NCBI RefSeq assembly: GCF_006228385.1
Contig: NZ_CP039852.1
Location: 1,566,001-1,630,000 of the forward strand
DNA: 64,000 nt
Direction of reading: 5' to 3'
Source of the DNA: Salinimonas iocasae
GTDB lineage: Bacteria; Pseudomonadota; Gammaproteobacteria; Enterobacterales; Alteromonadaceae
Part shown: piece after piece, positions 8,601 to 16,140 of the stretch
Layout: the number at the start of each line of letters is the position of its first letter
Position numbering within the stretch: position 1 is the stretch's first letter
The notes under the pieces: generated by a model
Told to the model about the DNA's origin: nothing
What the model saw: the letters and a program-made list of their open reading frames with translations, nothing else
Databases searched by the model: none
Program-made: the position numbers and the translations under genes

Positions 8601-9928
8601 AAAAGGAAGCCGAGCGAAAACTGGTCAAGATGGCCAGTTATGACAGTCTGACCGGCCTTTTAAATCGCAACTTGTTGCTGGATCGTTTATCTCACGCTAT
8701 AGAAAACGCCCAGGATGATGCCACGAAGGTGGCAGTGTTGTTTATCGACCTGGATCGATTCAAAGGTATCAACGACAGCCTGGGTCACGGCGTGGGCGAT
8801 AAGCTGCTTAAAGTTATCGCTGAGAGAATGACCAGCCTCTCCAGCCATCAGGATACTGTAGCAAGGCTGGGTGGCGATGAATTTGTCATCGTAAGAGAGC
8901 GGGTTGAATGTACAGACACGCTTAGCTCTTTTGTCGCGCATTTGATTGAAACCGTGGAGACGCCCATTGCCATAGACGGCGAGATACTGTGTATTTCCTG
9001 TAGTATCGGAATATCTTTTTATCCTGACGATGCAATTACTCCAGCAGAGCTCATCAAGCAGGCAGATGTCGCGATGTATACCGCCAAAAAAGATACGGTA
9101 GATGGCTTTACGTATTTTACTGCAGAAATGAATGACAAAGCACGACAGCAAATGTCGCTGGAAAATCGCGTTAAACTTGCCTACCAGGAAGACCGTTTCT
9201 ATAACCAGTATCAGCCAATTGTCGATGCGAATAACGAAACCATCGAGGGTGTGGAACTGTTGCTTCGTTGTGATATGTCCGACACACCCATGTCACCGGG
9301 AGAATTTATTCCGGTGCTGGAGCAGCTCAGATACATTGTTGATGTTACACGTATGGCTATCGTTCGTGCACTTGATGACCTGGCCTGCTGGCAGCATCAG
9401 GGGTTTCATGGTTATGTATCGGTAAATATCTCAGCGCTTCAGTTTAAAGCCGAGCTGCATCTGGATACGCTTAGAAAAATGCTCTATGAGCGTAATCTGA
9501 CAGAACGTTCGATGCGCTTTGAGATAACTGAAGGTCTGTTGATGGAAGACAGTGAGTTTGCACAGGCTCGAATCAGAGAATTTCAGGACGCCGGGTTTCT
9601 GTTTTCTCTGGATGATTTCGGCACGGGCTATTCGTCGCTTAGCTACCTGAAAAAGTTTCCGCTGGACGTACTTAAGATTGATAAAAGCTTTATTGAAGAG
9701 GTTGATGTCGATCCTCAGGCGGCTGCATTGGTGAAAACCACCATCGAACTGGCTAAAACATTCAATATGGAATGTGTGGCAGAGGGCGTCGAAACACTTT
9801 CACAGGCAGAAACGTTGCAGCTTTTTGGCTGCTATAATCATCAGGGCTTTTTTTATTCCAGGCCGTTGCCAGCAGACCAGATAACTACTTTGATCGAGCA
9901 GCACTGGCCTGATGTTTCGTCGGTTTAA
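5651..9928 (+). CDS. Propeller-sensor PAS GGDEF-EAL protein (c-di-GMP synthesis/breakdown)
   Basis: A 1425-aa inner-membrane protein that may make and degrade cyclic di-GMP. Order: N-terminal signal/anchor (about residues 18-42); a long periplasmic region of two-component-regulator propeller repeats (DDTGFVWLATQGGL type, about 55-700); a Y_Y_Y-like domain to about 820; a TM helix near 830-852; a PAS domain about 865-985; GGDEF with intact GGDEF at 1074-1078; and EAL with the motif as VELL at 1201-1204 (Glu1202 kept), plus LDDFGTGYSS and AEGVET. The RxxD inhibitory I-site before GGDEF is lost (SHQD), so product inhibition by that route is not expected. The start is GTG, with AAGG six bases upstream. 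Its 3' end overlaps the convergent gene by 4 bases. Confidence 0.95.
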   Translation: MISPDTAKPLQHCNYYRSVAAVICFTLCLVGMVFSSPGATAPVIKSSSIPSLSTRQGLSQDSINDILIDDTGFVWLATQGGLDRWDGHHLVNIAGPDNILVNASIEKLFLDGQDRLWISSLESGVFTLDLTTSEVSLAIDRPGLATYQWIQSAVDFKENTHGELFVALEHEVVKVTADGGLEVVYTLPEALRNNEDIIRAIYPASRYLFVATSAGVYALNLTYEGAEVGSDEGTLDKRTQEVNYLGDIPADVNNQNAKFLMSDSQNRLWLGTVKGLFKADLTSLQNDLDDGVQTTFSAVNTQQNIWQIVPDGSNSFWLATNEGLFSLRKETSGSWRSVHMLEAQIGEQQLAKSKIRTIAKDKLNTLWLGTEMGGAMLWTPDNQNITHIQNLVGDPQPPLTNNIVWSLYEDSDEILWAGTGNGLTRLDLTNLESTMFLQQPPALADQAEIEQILPTADKNTLYIRSYGKVQLFNKLTGQTMSLPVAGQQGAEILAGWVYGLAVDTRGRLYFLSHDYYRYDPETQTVEKLEFADERLQAADSGYFLGTAEALDNNMLLSTADGIWAVDTQTLSSRLLYEYLPAEKASGASATSWEIQDDVLWLGFPRFGLLGIDIESGRVIRRFNSDNLLKTDIVYGIKADEQGSLWFSSHQGVFRFSPENRLIKEFVYGRELNVSEFNDGAALILHDGRIAYGSTGGIAIFDPSALSDGNAIQRPEQPMVISGISLDSRNLPLPMKNLSDSHLDLHHDDFGIEIHFSSILASFNAADNYVYELNRNGRLLSQSVTSEGKAAFAFLGPGDYQFKVAPTTERYDYNVTPGVLTFTIPYPPFRSPFAYAVYLILFIVAVWAYIRFRQQSIEKLARTERQLKVMGEAFTQTRDWVIVFDEKMLPMAVNPAFCRALGLSENDTADEALSQLYRRKPAIRQQMYEPLLSLEPGGFIRRETTVHAADGHHHDVIIDISAVADENKPECIDYYLMVFSDISEQKEAERKLVKMASYDSLTGLLNRNLLLDRLSHAIENAQDDATKVAVLFIDLDRFKGINDSLGHGVGDKLLKVIAERMTSLSSHQDTVARLGGDEFVIVRERVECTDTLSSFVAHLIETVETPIAIDGEILCISCSIGISFYPDDAITPAELIKQADVAMYTAKKDTVDGFTYFTAEMNDKARQQMSLENRVKLAYQEDRFYNQYQPIVDANNETIEGVELLLRCDMSDTPMSPGEFIPVLEQLRYIVDVTRMAIVRALDDLACWQHQGFHGYVSVNISALQFKAELHLDTLRKMLYERNLTERSMRFEITEGLLMEDSEFAQARIREFQDAGFLFSLDDFGTGYSSLSYLKKFPLDVLKIDKSFIEEVDVDPQAAALVKTTIELAKTFNMECVAEGVETLSQAETLQLFGCYNHQGFFYSRPLPADQITTLIEQHWPDVSSV

Positions 9929-12168
9929 GCTTTTAGCGTAAGCGGAATAGGCAGTTCTTGAATACGCTTTCCGGTTGCGGCAAACAGCGCGTTAGCCAAT
10001 GCCGGTGCAAAGGGTGGTGTAGGGGGTTCCCCGACACCGCCGGGCGCAGCGTCACTATCAACAATATGAACCTCAATATTCTCAGGAGCATGCTGCATGC
10101 GCGCAACCTGATAATTATGAAAGTTAGTTTGGTTTATCGCGCCATCAGTGGCGCTGATTTCACCAATTGCACAGCTTAACCCGAATATCGCCCCCCCTTC
10201 ACATTGCGCTTTGACGTGCTCAGAATTAACAATAGTGCCTGCATCGATGCAAATGTAGGCGTTAGGAATTCGCCAGCTTCCATTATCATCAACAACGACT
10301 TCAACTACCGTAGCGACATAGCTTAAAAAAGATCGGTGTGCCGCTACGCCAAGATGGCGCTTCTCTTTTTCCCGATCGTCCCATCGAGCCATCTCTGTGG
10401 CTTTGTCAAGGACTGCACGCAAGCGGCCCGTATCGATAGGATAGGTCTCGAGCGGATCGCCGTAATTGTCATATTCAGCACCTTCTTTGGCAAGATCGAT
10501 GTGGCGGGGTTTTCCGATAAGCTGTTGCAAATAGGCTTTGCTGTCTTTACCTGCCGCATAGGCCAGTTCATCAGCAAATGTATGAATAGCATACGCATGG
10601 TAAACATTCGCAACAGAACGCAACCAGCCGATACGAACATGGTTCTTTGCTTGCCCTTTTTCCAGTTGAATATTAGGGATATCAAACGGATTATCAATAA
10701 AGCCAAGCCTGAGTTCGCCGCTGCTGGGGCTATTGGCTTCTGTTGAAAATGTACTGCTTATTGTTGGAAAGACCGTATTGTGATGCCAGGCGATGGCGTT
10801 GCCATTTTCGTCCAGGGCAGCGCGGATATGCTGGGCACTGACGGTGTGATAAAAACCATGCTGGATATCGTCTTCCCGGCGCCAGACAACTTTAACCGGG
10901 CGTCCAGCCTTTTGGGCAAGCCACGCGGCTTCGGCGGCAAAATCCGGTTTTGATTTTCTGCCGAAACCACCGCCCAGTAATGTGACATGAATAGTGACAT
11001 TCTCAACGGGAATCTTAAGTATCTCTGCAACAAGCGCCTGGGCAGCCTGGGGATTCTGCGTGCTGGTCCAAACTTCTGCGCTATCCCCATCTACGCGCGC
11101 TGCGGCAGCAGGTGGCTCCATAGGCGCCTGGGCCAGTAACGGGGCGTAGTAGGTTGCCTCAACGGTTTTGTGCGCCGAGTTCAGTGCTTGCTTTATATCA
11201 CCGCGCTGGCGCACGACTTCACCTGCTTTGCGTGCGGTTTCTTTCAGTATTTGCTTTTCTGACTGCGAATCGTATTTGCTGTGGTCATTTTCAGTCCATG
11301 TAATGTTTAACGCTTTCACACCCTGCATCGCTGTCCAGGTATTATCTGCCAGAACCGCCACACCGCCCAGAGGAAAAAAGTTAGCGGGGGCGCTTGCTGT
11401 AGGAAGGGTAATAACGTCTTTCACTCCCTTCATACTGCGGGCTTTTTTATCATCGACAGAGTCAGGTTGTGTAAACATAACTGGCGGACGCTGAATAACC
11501 GCGTAAAGCATGTCGTCAATAGTGATATCCTGACCAAATATTGTGGTACCGGCCTGTACCGCTTCCATATCAATACTTCTGATGCCCTTACCAACATAAC
11601 GCCAGTCTTTACGGGCTTTGGGCTTAACCAGGCCTTCTTCGGGCATTGGTAGGGTCGCAGCAACACTCACCAGCTGTGAGAAGTCTGCAGAGCGGCCGGA
11701 CGCCGTATGTATAACCTGATGGTTTTTGCACTGACAGCTATCAGGCTCGACATTCCAGCCCTTTGCTGCAGCCTGCTTCAAAAGTAATGCGGCGGTGGCA
11801 CCGGCCATCTGCAGGCGCGCCAGATTGCGTCGTATACTGCGCGAGCCGTCAGTATTCTGATCCCCATACTTTTTATCACCATCCGCCTGTAGGGTTTTCA
11901 CGCGCTGCCAGTCCGCGTCGAGTTCATCGGCGATAATTTGTGTAATGGCAGTGCGGATCTGCTGGCCCATCTCTGAGCGGTGACACGTAACCTCAAGTGT
12001 GCCATCTTCAGTGATTGCAACAAAGACGTTGGGAGCCAGGTGCGCCGTTTGCGTTTGATTGGTTGCAGCGAATGTTGCTTTAGGTAACAGGGAAACACCC
12101 AGTGTTAATCCTGTACCCACACCCATTTGCTTTAAAAAGTGTCGGCGCTGCGCTGAATACTTGCTCAT
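9925..12168 (-). CDS. Xanthine dehydrogenase-family molybdopterin-binding subunit (IorB-like)
   Basis: The large molybdenum-binding subunit of a hydroxylase related to isoquinoline 1-oxidoreductase and aldehyde oxidases. The chosen ATG at 12168 gives 747 aa, overlaps the upstream gene by 4 bases and has AGGAGAG before it; a longer frame to 12234 is open but lacks these. A twin-arginine signal (RRHFLKQMG) at about residues 7-15 predicts folded export through Tat. [12 protein letters not shown] is the cofactor-binding loop, and [10 protein letters not shown] near the C-terminus holds the predicted catalytic Glu. It pairs with the 2Fe-2S subunit upstream. No FAD subunit or cytochrome partner lies next to it, so electrons must leave through an unlinked carrier. 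The substrate cannot be told from sequence. Confidence 0.93.
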   Translation of the reverse strand: MSKYSAQRRHFLKQMGVGTGLTLGVSLLPKATFAATNQTQTAHLAPNVFVAITEDGTLEVTCHRSEMGQQIRTAITQIIADELDADWQRVKTLQADGDKKYGDQNTDGSRSIRRNLARLQMAGATAALLLKQAAAKGWNVEPDSCQCKNHQVIHTASGRSADFSQLVSVAATLPMPEEGLVKPKARKDWRYVGKGIRSIDMEAVQAGTTIFGQDITIDDMLYAVIQRPPVMFTQPDSVDDKKARSMKGVKDVITLPTASAPANFFPLGGVAVLADNTWTAMQGVKALNITWTENDHSKYDSQSEKQILKETARKAGEVVRQRGDIKQALNSAHKTVEATYYAPLLAQAPMEPPAAAARVDGDSAEVWTSTQNPQAAQALVAEILKIPVENVTIHVTLLGGGFGRKSKPDFAAEAAWLAQKAGRPVKVVWRREDDIQHGFYHTVSAQHIRAALDENGNAIAWHHNTVFPTISSTFSTEANSPSSGELRLGFIDNPFDIPNIQLEKGQAKNHVRIGWLRSVANVYHAYAIHTFADELAYAAGKDSKAYLQQLIGKPRHIDLAKEGAEYDNYGDPLETYPIDTGRLRAVLDKATEMARWDDREKEKRHLGVAAHRSFLSYVATVVEVVVDDNGSWRIPNAYICIDAGTIVNSEHVKAQCEGGAIFGLSCAIGEISATDGAINQTNFHNYQVARMQHAPENIEVHIVDSDAAPGGVGEPPTPPFAPALANALFAATGKRIQELPIPLTLKA

Positions 12169-12623
12169 GACTGACTCTCCTTTGATGCCGCTTTTATTGC
12201 TTTGCGAATTCTGGGGTAAGTACCGCAACGACATATATTGCCTGACATACTTTGTTCAATGTCAGTATCAGAAGGGGCAGTGTTTTTTGCCAGCAGCGCT
12301 GCTGCCTGCATCATCTGACCACTCTGGCAATACCCACACTGTGGCACATCATGTTCAGCCCAGGCCACCTGTACAGGGTGGGCATTATCTTTGTCCAGCC
12401 CCTCAATGGTGGTTACACGCTTTCCCTCGACGGCTGACATGGGCAGACTGCATGACCGCGTCGCATCACCATCTACATGAATCGTACAGGCTCCGCATAA
12501 CGCCATACCACACCCATACTTTGTACCGGTGAGGCCTATATCATCGCGTATATACCATAACAGCGGCATGGAGGGGTCGCCGTCATACTTTTGGGGTTCA
12601 TCGTTCAGCGTAAATGTGATCAT
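12165..12623 (-). CDS. 2Fe-2S iron-sulfur subunit of the molybdenum hydroxylase (IorA-like)
   Basis: A 152-aa small subunit carrying two [2Fe-2S] clusters that pass electrons from the molybdenum centre. The N-terminal ferredoxin-like cluster uses C38, C43, C46 and C58 ([11 protein letters not shown]). The C-terminal four-helix cluster uses C96, C99, C131 and C133 (CGYCQSGQM and [12 protein letters not shown]). All eight ligands are present. Length is typical. The stop overlaps the start of the large subunit (ATGA), showing translational coupling and equal expression. It has no export signal, so it probably leaves the cytoplasm bound to the Tat-tagged large subunit. Confidence 0.95.
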   Translation of the reverse strand: MITFTLNDEPQKYDGDPSMPLLWYIRDDIGLTGTKYGCGMALCGACTIHVDGDATRSCSLPMSAVEGKRVTTIEGLDKDNAHPVQVAWAEHDVPQCGYCQSGQMMQAAALLAKNTAPSDTDIEQSMSGNICRCGTYPRIRKAIKAASKESQS

Positions 12624-12842
12624 AGTGGGTTACCATTAATTACCGTTGATCTATCGGTACACGGTTTAATGCGTAAATTCAACATAAAACCGGTCAGTCC
12701 TGGCAGATTACAAATTTGCCAATAGGTCAGACTTATCCATTTATATCTAAAGGAATTATGCGAATCTGCTTGAGAGATAAAACATGCTTATTATATATTT
12801 GTAAAATTCGAGTAAATAAAATTGCTTCAAAAAGGAATACTT

Positions 12843-14519
12843 ATGCCTCTGGATCTCGCAAATGAATCTGTATCCGACGTGACTGAAACACCGGTTACAA
12901 TGCTGTATAAATGGGAGCGGGAACGGCCAGATTCAGTATTTCTTAACCAGCCCCGGGACGGCCAGACTGATACCTATACATGGCGGCGCGTAGCTGATGA
13001 GGCACGCCGTGTGGCAGCGCGTCTGCAAAGTATGTCATTACCCCCGAGCAGTCGTATAGCCATCTTTGCTAAAAACAGCGCAGAATGGTTTATCAGTGAT
13101 CTTGGGATCATGATGGCGGGCCATGTTTCTGTCCCAATTTTTGGCTCTGCCGGAAAAAACACCATTGAATATGTACTTAAACACGCCGATGTGAAACTGG
13201 TTTTTGTCGGCAAACTGGATAATGCGCCAGAGCAGCTACCTGCTATCCCGGAACATTATCATACGGTCAGCTTTCCCTATGAGGGTATAAGTGGGTCTCA
13301 GACCTGGCAGGACTTTATCGACTGCGAGCCGATGTCAGCTTCGCCGGAACCTAACCTTGGTTCGATGATGACGATTATCTATACCTCTGGCAGTACCGGC
13401 CAACCCAAAGGCGTCGTTCACACTTACCGTTCTATTTGCTGGGCTGCGAAAAATTGCCTCGGGGCGTTGTCGGTCGACCACAGCGATCGTTATCTCAGTT
13501 ATTTGCCGCTGGCGCATATAACTGAGCGGGTACTTATTGAGCTGGCTGCTTTTTATGCCGCACCTCAGGTTTATTTCGTCGAGTCACTGGATACATTCCA
13601 ACGTGATGTGAAGCGTTGTGAACCTACATTGTTTGTATCTGTTCCGCGCCTATGGACAAAATTCCAGATGGGGATTCTGGCCAAGATTCCCCAGAAACGC
13701 TTAAACTTTTTATTATCTGTGCCTGTGCTCAATAAAATGATTGCCCGTAAGATTCGCCAGGGGCTTGGGCTCGATAAAGCACGATTCTGGGCCAGTGGCT
13801 CAGCGCCACTGGCTCCGGCTGTCATTCGCTGGTTCAGTAAGATTGGAATTAATATCTCCGAAGGGTGGGGGATGACAGAAAACAGTGCCTATGGCACTGC
13901 CAGTGTGCCATTTCGCGAAGACAAAATTGGTACGATTGGTAAAGCGTATGATGGTGTGGATATTCGCTTGTCCGACGAAGGCGAAATTCAGGTCAAATCA
14001 CCGTGCAACATGATTGAATATTACCTGGAACCTGAAAAAACGCTGGACGCCATGACCACCGACGGGTATCTGAAAACCGGCGATAAAGGCGAGATGGATA
14101 GCGAAGGGTATATTCGGATTACCGGTCGCCTGAAAGATATTTTTAAAACTGAGAAGGGTAAATATGTAACACCGGCCCCTATAGAAGCCGCGTTTATGGA
14201 AAATCCGTTGATAGAGCAGGTTTGTGTTACCGGAACAAATTTGCCTCAGCCTATTGCCATGTTAGTGCTCAGCGAGTCAGCGGTCGATCAGGATAGGGGC
14301 GATGTCGAGCAATCGTTATCGCAAACTCTGGAAACCATAAACGCTGAGCTTGAGAGCCATCAGCGTATTGCTCATGTCGTGGTACTGGACGAGCCCTGGA
14401 CGATTGAGAACGGGCTATTAACGCCCACGCTAAAAGTGAAGCGACATGTCCTGGAATCCCGCTATGAGGATCTTATACATGCAAAATTTGACAGCCGGAT
14501 AGAGTTTGTCGACATGTAG
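12843..14519 (+). CDS. AMP-binding acyl-CoA synthetase
   Basis: A 558-aa ANL-superfamily ligase that activates a carboxylic acid, probably a medium or long fatty acid, to its CoA thioester using ATP. The P-loop-like motif is IIYTSGSTGQPKGVVH near residues 179-194. The adenylate motif EGWGMTENSAYG lies near 340. The hinge region YLKTGDKGEMDSEGYIRITGRLKD and the KYVTPAPIE segment follow. It belongs to the FAA/long-chain type rather than the FadD type. The ATG at 12843 has AAGGA upstream; TTG at 12822 is a weaker alternative. It is divergent from the molybdenum hydroxylase genes and ends in a terminator at 14527. Confidence 0.92.
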   Translation: MPLDLANESVSDVTETPVTMLYKWERERPDSVFLNQPRDGQTDTYTWRRVADEARRVAARLQSMSLPPSSRIAIFAKNSAEWFISDLGIMMAGHVSVPIFGSAGKNTIEYVLKHADVKLVFVGKLDNAPEQLPAIPEHYHTVSFPYEGISGSQTWQDFIDCEPMSASPEPNLGSMMTIIYTSGSTGQPKGVVHTYRSICWAAKNCLGALSVDHSDRYLSYLPLAHITERVLIELAAFYAAPQVYFVESLDTFQRDVKRCEPTLFVSVPRLWTKFQMGILAKIPQKRLNFLLSVPVLNKMIARKIRQGLGLDKARFWASGSAPLAPAVIRWFSKIGINISEGWGMTENSAYGTASVPFREDKIGTIGKAYDGVDIRLSDEGEIQVKSPCNMIEYYLEPEKTLDAMTTDGYLKTGDKGEMDSEGYIRITGRLKDIFKTEKGKYVTPAPIEAAFMENPLIEQVCVTGTNLPQPIAMLVLSESAVDQDRGDVEQSLSQTLETINAELESHQRIAHVVVLDEPWTIENGLLTPTLKVKRHVLESRYEDLIHAKFDSRIEFVDM

Positions 14520-14526
14520 TTAATGA

Positions 14527-14560
14527 ATACGGCTGGCGTCTGGCCAGCCGTATTTGATTT
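14527..14560 (+). terminator. Terminator-like hairpin after the acyl-CoA synthetase
   Basis: ATACGGCTGG and CCAGCCGTAT form a perfect 10-bp stem with a seven-base loop, followed by TTTGATTT. The T run is interrupted. Confidence 0.7.
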
Positions 14561-14614
14561 GGCTAAACACAATAAACTGTATTACTCTGATTAAAAAGCC
14601 ACCAGAGATACATC

Positions 14615-14980
14615 ATGAAATCCATCAGGGCAGCATTTACTCTTCTCTTCGTCTTTTCTTTTCAAGCTAAGGCGGCAACAGACTTTGAGGAAGCCTCAAC
14701 CCGCTTGTGTGACAAAATTCAGCAATGCGCGTATGACGAGCTTGAATCACAGCAACAACTCAACGACCAGATGCGGCAGATGATTAATGGTGTTGTGGAT
14801 TCAATGTGTGAGCAATATCTGCAAAAGACCGATCAGCTAGAGGACGGAGAAACCGAGCAAGCGGCGGTTGCTTGTCTTGATTCGTTATCAGGCCTTAGCT
14901 GTGACGCATTGCAGGGCGGGGATCCTACTACCCCTGCCTGCAAGAAGTTTGAACAGGTGGCGGATCAGTCACAGCCATAA
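14615..14980 (+). CDS. Small periplasmic protein, conserved hypothetical
   Basis: A 121-aa protein with a clear signal peptide (MKSIRAAFTLLFVF, cleavage near AKA-AT at residue 21). The mature part is acidic, rich in Gln and helical, with six cysteines (LCDKIQQCAYDEL, SMCEQYL, VACLDSLSGLSC and PACKKF), which suggests three disulfides in the periplasm. No known domain is recognised. It stands alone between a terminator and a convergent dUTPase gene. Function unknown. Confidence 0.7.
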   Translation: MKSIRAAFTLLFVFSFQAKAATDFEEASTRLCDKIQQCAYDELESQQQLNDQMRQMINGVVDSMCEQYLQKTDQLEDGETEQAAVACLDSLSGLSCDALQGGDPTTPACKKFEQVADQSQP

Positions 14981-15032
14981 ATAATGATAGGTGTGACTGA
15001 TATTTCGGTTGTGTGTTACCTATGAGCGGGGA

Positions 15033-15686
15033 CTAGGCCGGATAGCGTAGTCTTAATCCCTCATAAACATCGTCAGAATAACTTTCGCTGTTCATATCAA
15101 GCTGATTAAGCACTTCTACAAGGTGCTCATTGTCTTCACGCTCCTGCCAAAGCTTTTTATAGGTTCCCTCTTTGTAACCGTGATCCTGTCGGAAAAAGTT
15201 AAGGACATTCTTACCCACATACTGACGGTATAATTCCTCAGCCGACAGCTCGCATTGCGTGGCAATATGCATGAACAGCGGTACGCTGAAGCGTTTAGCA
15301 GCGCAAAGTCCTGCCATCAGTTCAAGGTTTTCCAGTAAGGATTGTTGTTGCCAGTGATAGGTTTGTCCATCGAACTGTAAATTGTCAGATGGCTGTGAAA
15401 GATCGTTCGCCAGGGCTGTAGCTGATGCGCTGATATCACCGTTGTACTTGATAATGCAATCTGATAGCGCGAAATGCCAGATATCTACAAGCTCCATTTG
15501 TAGTTGAGCAATATCTTTGGTTTGGGCTTTCCACCATTTCCAACCATGATGTTCGATAGCCTCTACTGACTCAACCATAGCTGCCCTTAAGTAAGCATAG
15601 CCAGCCTGAAGCCACTGAGGGTTGACTTTAGCATTCATCTTTTCCTGTAGCGCAAGCATGGTGGCAATTTGTTGTTCGGACAGCAT
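15033..15686 (-). CDS. All-alpha dimeric dUTPase (dUTPase_2 / MazG-like superfamily)
   Basis: A 217-aa nucleotide pyrophosphatase predicted to hydrolyse dUTP to dUMP, keeping uracil out of DNA. The all-alpha NTP-pyrophosphatase metal site is visible as ESVEAIEH (ExxE) followed by the GWKWWK motif and ELVDIWHF (ExxD). The helical C-terminal half contains LCAAKRFSVPLF and the HGYKEGTYKKLW segment, both typical of dimeric dUTPases. The ATG at 15686 is preferred over an upstream 22-residue extension. Most enteric bacteria use the trimeric beta-sheet Dut; whether this genome has both cannot be seen here. It is divergent from recC. Confidence 0.88.
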   Translation of the reverse strand: MLSEQQIATMLALQEKMNAKVNPQWLQAGYAYLRAAMVESVEAIEHHGWKWWKAQTKDIAQLQMELVDIWHFALSDCIIKYNGDISASATALANDLSQPSDNLQFDGQTYHWQQQSLLENLELMAGLCAAKRFSVPLFMHIATQCELSAEELYRQYVGKNVLNFFRQDHGYKEGTYKKLWQEREDNEHLVEVLNQLDMNSESYSDDVYEGLRLRYPA

Positions 15687-16140
15687 AAACCTTAATTCCT
15701 GATAAATAATGTTGTCTGAATTGTACCTATTCCCCTCAATAGAGGAAAGCATCCGGACAGCCTCACCATCGCAATCAGCATTTTCGAACTAAACATGCGC
15801 CAATTCGGTGCGACTGCACTGAAATAGTTTGCGCTATTGGCTGCCGCCACGTTGTTGGAGGTGCAAGCGGTTGAATTTATGGGGTAAATTAAAATATTAA
15901 AATGGCACGCAATCTGAATTACTGATTATGTTATTTGTGCTACGTATCGGCGCTAACCCGGTAAACATGCCAGGCAACGTGTTTTTCAGGTTGTCGGTAC
16001 GCGGCCCATAACTCTGCCTGCACAGATTTTTCGTGTCCTGAGGTCTGTGCGGGCTTTTTTATCGCCGTTAAGATATCCCGTATCTGGATGTCCCTGAGTA
16101 AATGTCTTACCATGAATAAAAAAGACAAAAGAAGCCAGAT
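15687..16140. other. 454-bp intergenic region between the dUTPase and recC genes, possible small RNA
   Basis: No convincing protein is encoded. The region must hold both divergent promoters. On the plus strand TTGAAT near 15870 and TATTAA about 18 bases later could be a promoter. Further on, GGCAAC and GTTGTC can pair around 15971-15993, and a strong terminator-like hairpin ends at 16060. A transcript of roughly 150 nt would fit between them. Start codons in this stretch lack ribosome-binding sites. Confidence 0.4.
16017..16060 (+). terminator. Terminator-like hairpin upstream of recC
   Basis: CCTGCACAGA pairs with TCTGTGCGGG (one G-T pair) and is followed by CTTTTTT. There is no protein gene upstream on this strand, so it would end a small RNA or act as an attenuator of recC-recB-recD. 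Confidence 0.65.

Noticed and set aside
8687..9151. 154-aa minus-strand frame within the GGDEF domain
   Set aside because: Antisense shadow of the conserved GGDEF coding sequence.
12059..12532. Long plus-strand frame opposite the molybdenum hydroxylase genes
   Set aside because: It is antisense to two clear overlapping genes whose motifs and coupling are complete. No independent coding signal.
15940..16128. 62-aa minus-strand frame before recC
   Set aside because: It runs through the terminator-like hairpin, starts at a TTG without a ribosome-binding site and has no recognisable domain.
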